Both the position numbers and the translations under genes were made by a program. Positions 56,691 through 64,000 of a stretch of DNA of 64,000 nucleotides are shown here, piece by piece. Every line of letters starts with the position of its first letter. The stretch's first letter is position 1. The notes beneath the pieces are model-generated. The model did no database searches and had not been told where the DNA came from. It saw only the letters and a list, made by a program, of their open reading frames with translations. The stretch is from NCBI GenBank assembly GCA_964017195.1, contig OZ024898.1:16794475-16858474 (forward strand), written 5' to 3'. The DNA comes from Siderastrea radians (lineage: Eukaryota > Cnidaria > Anthozoa > Scleractinia > Rhizangiidae).

Positions 56691-56692
56691 TC

Positions 56693-58060
56693 TTATCCAG
56701 TTCCTAACAGGTTTGTGGAAGTCTCAAGGGACATGAAAACTAACTGCTGATTGGTCATTGATTGCTTTACAAATCCCCATGGGGATTGGCATCCTTTAAA
56801 AACGCTGACAGTACATTTAGCAACATGACGTGCTTCCTTGTCAATTACAGTAGGACATAAAATTAAGTCCCAGGCTAAATTGTGAAGTTCAGTATTATTG
56901 TCCATATAGTGGGAGACTAGTTTATCCTTGTCCAACTGCTCAAAAATCCTGATACATTCCTTTACCTCTTGTCTTTTGTATTGTGTTAAAGCCCCAAGGG
57001 GACTAATCGACTCGTACGACGCTTGGTTGACACGGAGGAACTCTGCTCTCTGAAAAATGAAGACATCCTTTATCAGTCACTGAATGATGTTCGCCTCTTC
57101 ACTGTCTCCAAGAAGCTTGTATGGTGGCACCACAAACACTGATTTTGATACAGAAATTGTTGTTTGAAGGTTGCTATTCATGAAGGAGAGGCTATAAACT
57201 GTGGCTTCATTATTGCCACTAGAGAGTTCACTGTCTGTTGAAAGGTAGTTTAAACTTCCTAATGACTCTGTAACTGCGAAAACTTTTCTTTGGAAACTTC
57301 TTGGAAAGGTGCATGCATGTGTTTCGATTGATTATCAAAGGAATTGTAGAAACGATGGTTTTATCCATCGCAAGGTGTCAGTATTCAGTGTTGACTGAAT
57401 CGCAGCGACAGGCAATTTGTAGTGAGAGGTGCAGTCTAATTGGCTAAAAAACAAGAATGAATAAATGTATGGAGTTCTGAACTCACGGTCTTCAGTTGTT
57501 CATGGTCGTGAATGGACATACAATGTTGGCAGAAATGCTCTAGGTCTTTTTGACTTAAGTGTGGTAAAGAGAGGTAATTTTTCGTAAATGTTGTTCCTAA
57601 ACTTTTTCCAAATTTCATCACCCGGCTTCCAAAGTTTGTCTCACACGGTTAAAAGAGTAAGTGGTCCAGTGAACATGGATCACAGGTGCTGGAATATGGT
57701 GATACATTGGAAAGTTTATCATCCAACTTGACAATGCTGTTTCCTGATGAAGGAAGAACACAAATTGTGGAAAGAGCTTCACGAACATTTTTTGAAGCAA
57801 AATGAGCACGCATTGGGTGCAGTTTTAATTTCTGGAAAGATGCAGTGCTGATTATGCAGAAAAGCTCTTCATGTGAAAGCATCCCAGTTCAGCTAGGTGG
57901 TTGTAGATGATGATGCGTAAGGAGTCTTTCTTGCTTCCAAGATTCCTAAAGTGTGCTGCAATAAGAACTGCCAGTTTTCACAATGGTGTGGGTGTTACAA
58001 GGGAAAAAGGGGAAAAAAGACATCCTTCATCAACCTACCGCATCTTTCAAGTGAAGAAAC
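56693..58060 (-). pseudogene. Unrecognised decayed gene, about 430 residues
   Basis: On the minus strand coding-like sequence runs for 1.3 kb with few disruptions: AAHFRNLGSKKDSLRIIIYN (about 57,975-57,916), a frame change, KLKLHPMRAHFASKNVREAL (about 57,840-57,780), LSLPHLSQKDLEHFCQHC, then after a broken section SLNYLSTDSELSSGNNEATV (about 57,265-57,205) and SVFVVPPYKLLG. A single in-frame TGA lies near 57,080. The last 119 codons (57,049-56,693) are fully open: QASYESISPLGALTQYKRQE, KECIRIFEQLDKDKLVSHYM and a normal stop. I do not recognise the family. The composition looks like a globular protein, not low complexity. Confidence 0.5.
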
Positions 58061-58097
58061 AAACCAAGGTTAGTGACATCTTCAATGACAATTGGTG

Positions 58098-58137
58098 AAT
58101 AATAATAATAATAATAATAATAACAATAATAATAATG
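58098..58137 (+). repeat. (AAT)n microsatellite
   Basis: About 13 AAT units with one AAC interruption. Confidence 0.95.
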
Positions 58138-59299
58138 CAATTCTTTATACAGATGGCCTATATCACGCAAGGTGGTTTTGAACAGGGCACTGTGAAAATA
58201 TAACAAGATAAAATTTAACTAAAATACTAAAATGCTGATATTGAAATATTAGAAAAGAATTAAGAGGGATTAAACACCTAACTTCTACTTAAAGTTGAAG
58301 GAAATGGAAAGCTATTTAAAAATTTAAACCTATTATGTGACGATATTCTAAAAGCATTATAAGATAGGTTTCTCATCTCCATAGGCAGGGCATTCCAGTC
58401 TGTGTATGGCCAGACTGTCTGTTTGTTTTTGCGCAATTTACAGCTATTTCGAGAAAGGTTGTTATACAAGGTACGCTACAATACTGAATTGTTACAAAGC
58501 AGGGATGCCGTCATCGTTCAGAAGATTCTGTTGGGAGTTTTAAACCGCCAGCAAAATACTTACCTCCCACAACACAAAAAAAATTGTTGTCCATATGGTT
58601 TTCCAATAATTCAGTTTTCCTTGTCAGCGAGAGTTGGCCCATTAACACCTGCCTGCATAACAGCGCTTTTCCCAGAACCAGGAGAAGCTAAGACGAATGT
58701 AAATAAATTTACCGGCTCGGAAGGGAAGGGAAGTGCATTTTACTAGCTAAATCGTGATTAAGCCTAAATCATTGTGTGACTCCACAGATTACCCATTTCT
58801 AGACCTCACTCCAAAATGTGATAAACAAAACAAGCCTAAAAGTTAAAAAAACTAACTTTCCACGTACTTGATCTTCAAAAGTACAGCTGTGCTCTGTTTT
58901 TGGAGTCAAAGCATTTTTTAACATGAAAATCGGCTTTTCAAAGCTCCGGTCAGAAAATCAGGATTTAGTGGAGCATCAGAATTGACTTTTGAAGGTGGAC
59001 ACACCACAGAGTGAAATCGTTATTAGTGATTGTGTTGACCTGTCAGTGATATGTGAAACACTGCCGCCAATCCATCTGTGCATTTGTGTTGCACAAGCAA
59101 CATTTTGCCGAAAATGCCTCCCCTCCCACAACGCAAAAAAATTGTCGTCCATATGATTTTCCAAATGATTGACAGGTTTTAGCTCTATAGTGTGATCGAA
59201 AACATAACTCGCTCATCCTAAATCATGCTCAATCATGATTACTCGTCAAGCGTGATTTGGAGGTTCAGTCGGGATTTAACTGTATAATATTACTACAGC
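58138..59299. other. Stretch with a possible LINE ORF2 tail and a short direct repeat
   Basis: On the minus strand 58,469-58,278 reads YTDWNALPMEMRN...FKFLNSF, reminiscent of the WNxLP..M.....F block at the end of non-LTR ORF2 proteins, but it is too short to be sure. A 45-base segment with CCTCCCACAAC.CAAAAAAA at 58,562-58,608 is repeated at 59,113-59,163, perhaps two copies of one small insertion. No gene supported. Confidence 0.4.
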
Positions 59300-59470
59300 C
59301 AGTGTCACAGGGAATTTTCAAAGCATGAGAGTATAAGGGAAATGTATTCCACTTCCGTTGCTGTCACAGTGAATTTCAAAATGTGAGAATATAAGGAAAG
59401 TGTATTTCACTTCCGTCGCTGTCACAATGTCACAGGGAATTTTTAAAGAGTGAAAGTATAAGTGAAATTT
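59300..59470 (+). repeat. Minisatellite of about 65-bp units, about 2.7 copies
   Basis: Units contain TGTCACAGGGAATTTTCAAA..ATGAGAGTATAAG..AA.TGTATT.CACTTCCGT.GCTG, at about 59,301, 59,364 and 59,428; the last is partial. Confidence 0.85.
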
Positions 59471-60840
59471 TTTTTGTTGCTCTCCTCCCGGATCCCAGCA
59501 AATAGTTTCACCGCACCCCCACTTTGTAGTATTTTAAGCTGCCTGCTGTCTTGGTCTGTAAAGGCTATGCTTCTGTCTTGGAGTGCAGAGATGGAGTGTA
59601 TGCACACGATTGGGAGGGGGTCGCTCTGAGGAATAACAACTCTCTCCAAGATTTTCTGTGCCATGCTGAACTGCCAAAAACTGCTGATGTCTGCTAGGAA
59701 GAGATTGACTCCCGAGGCACATGCTTTGAACACGCTTGCGTCTTTCTGGATACAGAAGCAGTGGTGTTACTGATCCGCTTAAGACATGTCCATTCCAAGA
59801 AACCGTGATAGTGTACACCTCACTTGTCGTATCGCAGGTGCAGGCTATGATACTGTTAGTAAGCTTGCAGATGCTGGATGGCTTCATATCTGTTTCCAGT
59901 GTTAGTAGTTGACCTTCCAATTGCAGAGCCTGGTGTTCAATTTTTAGTTGTTCTTTTAGTCTTTTCTTGAGCACTTCACTGTCCCTTGACAGGAGAGATT
60001 TTGCTTTGTTAGTTCATTAACCAATGATGCACAGTCCCGCAGTCAAGCAGGTGAAAGGACAATCTTATCTTTTAAAGCTACAACAAGTAGTCCTATATCT
60101 CGCTGGCACAAAATCACTGCTTCAACTTCCCTCAGATAGTGCACACTCCGAATGTCCACACTCTGAACAAACAGGTTTGCTTAAAGGATTTACATCAATA
60201 AAGAGCAGTTTTCCAAAGGTTATAGCCACAGGATGTGGGTGCGTACTGGACAATACTTTTCAGGGACCATGTGGTGAACTACGAAGTCTACTTCCCGTAG
60301 TGTGTTTATGACACTTTCATTGGAGAGCCATAAAATTGGGTTGACTGCCATTCGGTCTTTGTTTTGAACATCTTCTGCTCACAGTAGTTGCTGCAATGTT
60401 TTTGGACATCAGGGTTGTTGTCATCTCTAAAGGTCTGAATAACTGCTGGGCAACTTCGCACTTCCTTAAGCATAATAAACCAATTTCAGAAGCTGCATTT
60501 TCGGCTTTTTCCTACATGGACACCATCAGGGAGGAAAACCAAATATAGCAAGGATGGGTCAATGTGCTGATCTTCTTGCAGTTTAGCAAGCAAGTCCATT
60601 GCCATTTTATTACCTTCCTAACAGTCTGTAGTAAGTATCAAGACTGTATACAACGGATGCGTTGTTCTGCAGTGTCAAGACATCGCTTGCAAGCCCTGAG
60701 GCTTGGTATGTGGGTAGGCTGATTTTGCTCAGCACATGGTGGGCATGGTTTGCTACCATCTAAACACGCCCTACACGAGCTCATCCAGGTGTCAACTACG
60801 GAGGGCGGTACTGTATTGTCGTCAGAACGAACCATCTTGA
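59443..60840 (-). pseudogene. Decayed Cys-rich / NHL-like repeat gene
   Basis: On the minus strand the 5' end (60,835-60,640) has a cysteine cluster SCRACLDGSKPCPPCAEQ and ACKRCLD, a small zinc-binding module. Coding-like pieces continue (VHVGKS-type and TFGKLLFIDVNPLSKLV near 60,220-60,170), then a coiled segment LKKRLKEQLKIEHQALQLEG (about 59,970-59,910), and finally LFLADISSFWQFSMAQKILE (about 59,705-59,646), CIHSISALQDRSIAFTDQDS and RQLKILQSGGAVKLFAGIRE, a six-bladed-propeller NHL-like repeat pattern (S-PDGSIAFTDxxxRQVK). I recall anthozoan proteins combining these parts. At least four frameshifts or stops. Confidence 0.5.
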
Positions 60841-63139
60841 GACGGGCTTTACAAATTTGAAGGATTTGGTTTGTTCAATAAAAAAGGCTTTCATTTCTTC
60901 TCCGTTTTTTCCTGATTTCGTATCACTGGGTTTCAAGATTCATTGGTAATGCAAGGTTGAAGCTGCTGTGAAATTAAAAATTGGCCACAAAAAACGTGTT
61001 TCCTGAATTAAGTTTACACATTCTATCATTACTATCCTTATGTTCCGTATTTAAATCCCACCTCTCTAGAAAGACACCAATAGCCATTCCCTTTTAGCTG
61101 CAGCCCAATGCTGCTTGCCACAAAATACTGCCATACTTTTTCATCCTGGCATTCCTCTTTAAGGAAGGTGTAATATCTTTCCAGGAAAACACATTCATTC
61201 ACATTTCCTGCTTCCAAAAACTATCGTTTTTCCCAAAATTTTGCTTTGGTATTGAAAGCATTTGCTGAAATAACAATTCTCCTGCATATGACAAATAAAA
61301 GGAAACAGTACTTACTCTAATGACAGCCTACAAGCTTACGAAAGTCTTATGTATGGAAGTTAAGTTCCTTGTTTGGCTCCATACAGTGCATTCAAATGAG
61401 TATATTGCGCTCGCCTGGAGCTCCCTGGCTACGATAAAGCTTCACATAAATTTAAGTGTTCAAAACAGTGTCAAATTTTGCTCCCATTTTGATTTGAATG
61501 CGAATTTGATTAGTGGAAATATATGCCTCATTGAGCCACAGCGCAGTTCATGCATGGCTACCATGCGTGTGAGCTGCCACCATCTGGCTCATGCTTCATT
61601 CTCTTAGACTTAACAGTTTGGTTCATAACACATGATTGGAAATTAATTGTATAAAAGTATAATCTTATTGCACCATATCATTTACCTTCTAAATATTAAG
61701 TGAACAATTTAAATCTATGTAAAAACCTCAAGGTGGGGCTGAAATTTATTAGCCAATTGGGCATTACCACTCAGGTGAAACAGAAGGTCACTTGCCCGGC
61801 AAAGGTGGCCTTGTTTGTAATTTCTAGGATTGAAAATAATAAAGAGAATATCGACTCAAAGCAGTGCAGGTACCCATCTGTCACTTTCACCACCTCCGAG
61901 TACACGAAAAAAATTAAGGCAGCAGATTTCATCATACACGTGGAATGACATGACATACCACTGGTCTTTGCATTCCCCAAACAGGTCAACTGCAAGAACT
62001 CTGACAATCAACTAACCACCCAATGCCGCTGTTGACTCTGCAACATGAATAGGCCCTTGCCATGATATGATGGATAGGGTCATCACGTTGTTTTGCTCTG
62101 TCTCTACGGTTGAAATATATTTAAGAGAAACTGTTTTTTACCTCTGTAATTCTTATTACCATTCTCAGATCGTTTTCTTGCAAGATAATCACTTCTTTTG
62201 TTGAAGTGTGATGTAGGAGGGTTGTTGAAACCTGTTGTTTGTTACAAAAGATGTTCATTTGCACTTATAATTGAGTAAGTGGCGTTTGGCATTATGTTAA
62301 CTATGTATTTTCTTTGGTTTATTATTTTATCACTATTTTTAAAAAATTTACGTGCACAAAACTGATATATGAGTGGTCGTAGATAAACCCCTGCTATGAT
62401 CTTATTGTATTTCCATATGGGAATATTGCCTGCAAGCACCATTGGAACTGTTGCACAAATTTTGTCGCAAACTCTCACCCTTACCTAGAGAGGGATTGTA
62501 ATTGCCATATTACCGCGCTTGTCCCAAAAAGCAGTGAAGGCTTTCCTCGCGCAGTCATCTGTAATGCTATGAAGGTGGACGTACAATAACGGTAGGAATG
62601 TAGCGAGTTTTAGCTTTAATGCCGCTTTCTTTGACAGTATTTTAAGTCACTTGGAGAAAAATTAGGGAAACAACAATCAATACACAATTATTTGAGGAAA
62701 ATGTTGGCTCCAACGGCGTTAAAATCGGACAAAGGTCAAGGCAATGATTGAGGTCCTCTTTGATGGTTCAAGCCCTGAGTTCTCCGAAGATTACACTCCA
62801 TTAGCAGCACGCCTGAATTTGCAAGGAACTTACCAGCTAAGTGATACTGGAAAGGAAAAGAAACAGGAAAAGAAACAGGCAAACGGTATACGTGAACTTG
62901 TATTGAGATTTTATACTTGCACGAGAGGTAGAGTTTATACTTTAACCGAGTCAAATGCGAGTCCAAGTCAAAATGCCGAGTCACCTATCAAAAATGGTAA
63001 AATGGCTGTAAGTGAGGAGAATACTGTAAAATTCCGAAAAGTTAACCCCCCCCCGTGTATAACCTCCCCCGAATATAACCCCCCAAATATTAAATGAAAA
63101 AAGCCCTCCAAAAATGAGCTCCCCCGGCTCCAGGAAGGA
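60841..63139. other. AT-rich stretch, no gene supported
   Basis: Several 60-117-codon frames lack recognisable features. The plus frame at 62,744-63,097 has EKKQEKKQANG from a short A-rich repeat. A run of nine C at about 63,046 and neighbouring CCCCC blocks (63,046-63,130) form a C-rich patch on the plus strand. Confidence 0.5.
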
Positions 63140-63300
63140 CAAACTTGATTGGTGGCATTCTATTGTGATGACGTCATGAACTGGGAGGGGTGGGTTGTTC
63201 GTGGGAGGGAGTTTGTTGTGTGTGTGGATGGTGCTCGAGGGCAAACCAATCAGAAAGCTTGATAGGGTTAGCATTCCATTTTGATGACGTCATGAGCATG
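63140..63300 (+). promoter_or_regulatory. Two full CRE-like palindromes in a diverged direct repeat
   Basis: TGATGACGTCATGA occurs at about 63,166-63,179 and again at about 63,281-63,294, each preceded by CTTGAT.GG....GCATTC.AT. TGACGTCA is the full consensus for CREB/ATF-type bZIP factors. No gene is visible immediately downstream, so a role is inference. Confidence 0.5.
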
Positions 63301-63394
63301 GACTGTTGGTTGTTTTGGGGGCACGGAACCCTTTTCTCAGGAAGAGCCAAGGGGCGGCAGTGCGGGGGGGCACGCAAGGGCAGCACGTGGGAGG

Positions 63395-63470
63395 ACCTAT
63401 CGAGGTGAGCAGCTTAGTTAGCAATGGGATCAAAGAGTTGGCGGGTTCAAATCCAGCTGGGGACTAAAAA
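63395..63470 (+). mobile_element. Possible tRNA-like SINE head
   Basis: GAGCAGCTTAGTTAGCAATG followed about 30 bases later by GGCGGGTTCAAATCCAGC, a good box B. A T-rich sequence follows. The short spacing and weak box A keep this tentative. Confidence 0.35.
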
Positions 63471-64000
63471 TTTTTTCTTTTTCTTTTCTGAAGTTATTTT
63501 TTTATTAAGGCCAGTAGTCCGGGGAAAAAATTGGATAGGGGTTGTAGTCTTATTACATAGCACTTTCGTTGACACGCGGACGAGTGTTGAACACCAAAAA
63601 AAAAGTGAGCTAATAAGATGCCCAAAAATTGTTTAAAATTTTTCCACTTTGTTACACTTTTTTTGTCTAGGTGCAATTCATTCCAGGTAGCTTTGTTTTT
63701 TTTATCGCATTTTTTCGCGGAGTTTTTGTCCTTGGTTTCTGCTTCTTTTCCTGTAAAAAACACAAGATGGCCGCCAGCTTTCTTCTCGGAAAAAACAGGC
63801 ACGAGCTATTTCGTCTTGCTCGTCTCCTAGCTTTACAGACAACACATCATGGACTCTGGAAAAAATAGAGAGAGCAGCAAATAAATATTCACTCTGGTTG
63901 TGAAAAAAAGTTTTTTACAAGAAAGTGAAAAATCGTAAGCTGAAATCATCTGTAAATGGAAGGGGAAGTACAAAGTATTTTAAGAAAATAGCTATGGAAA
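63471..64000. other. T-rich stretch at the right end, no gene supported
   Basis: Homopolymer T runs and overlapping short ORFs. AAGATGGCCGCC near 63,763 matches the YY1-type element common at metazoan transcription starts and also a good start-codon context, so a promoter or first exon is possible, but the frame from that ATG ends after about 35 codons. Confidence 0.4.

Noticed and set aside
57040..57062. A splice acceptor CATTTTTCAG in front of the open 119-codon segment at 57,049
   Set aside because: The same reading frame stays coding-like across the site (NIIQ-stop-LIKDVF...) with only one TGA, so an ordinary decayed exon explains it better than an intron boundary.
57730..57760. Hammerhead ribozyme core (CTGATGA followed by GAA)
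   Set aside because: Only the single short motif is present, without the paired stems and second conserved core needed; it lies inside the decayed gene. No convincing hammerhead was found near the PLE ends either, though I could not fold the sequence.

Overview
This is a eukaryotic, repeat-dominated stretch, most probably from a cnidarian and likely a stony coral or close anthozoan. The main pointers are tRNA-derived SINEs of the type I know from coral genomes (minus strand, about 43,850-44,112 and 17,085-17,325), several Penelope-like elements (PLEs), a BEL/Pao relic, and decayed ORFs of transposon-associated families I recall mainly from corals and other cnidarians. I see no intact host protein-coding gene, no tRNA or rRNA gene and no CRISPR array. 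All family names rest on reading the sequence and on memory; no search was run.

About a third of the window is one satellite with a monomer of about 97 bp, always in the same orientation. It occupies 1-426, 2,373-4,327 and 20,092-39,033. The last array (about 195 monomers) contains a higher-order repeat of about 2,525 bp present three times head to tail (28,905-36,480), plus 508-bp, about 1.2-kb and about 0.43-kb internal duplications. The many 60-245-residue ORFs in these arrays are artefacts: 97 is one more than a multiple of three, so the frame rotates at each monomer.

Between the arrays lie two versions of one element. The long version (4,244-20,091) starts with block A (two TATA promoters and two small ORFs), continues through decayed Polinton/adintovirus-type virion genes (double-jelly-roll major capsid protein, adenain-type cysteine protease) and later insertions, and ends in block B. 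The short version (342-2,372) is A fused directly to B, as if about 13.8 kb had been deleted at a 3-bp CAA microhomology. Both versions abut satellite on both sides. The A copies are almost identical (two differences noticed in about 1.45 kb) but the B copies are only about 95% identical, so one simple deletion does not explain everything.

Inside the long version, 9.8-16.3 kb is a nest of PLEs. One PLE (9,860-10,391 plus 14,028-14,375) is split by a 3.6-kb element with terminal inverted repeats of about 180-190 bp and a 3-bp TTG target duplication. That element is itself invaded by a second PLE carrying an inverted copy of its own 3' end. A third PLE lies at 14,775-16,260. All are dead: the RT catalytic YxDD region is deleted or broken, or frames are shifted.

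From 39 to 64 kb the sequence is AT-rich and holds fossil transposon genes, mostly on the minus strand: a Myb/SANT-like coiled-coil gene (about 41.0-41.5 kb), a HALTGCD-motif fragment (about 42.1 kb), a 173-bp foldback (42.4 kb), a tandemly duplicated 2.7-kb unit and further pieces of a transposon-associated gene family (44.3-50.5 kb), DIRS-gag-like and other fragments (50.8-51.8 kb), a BEL/Pao gag (52.5-54.5 kb) with a minisatellite upstream, an unrecognised decayed gene (56.7-58.1 kb) and a Cys-rich/NHL-like decayed gene (59.4-60.8 kb).
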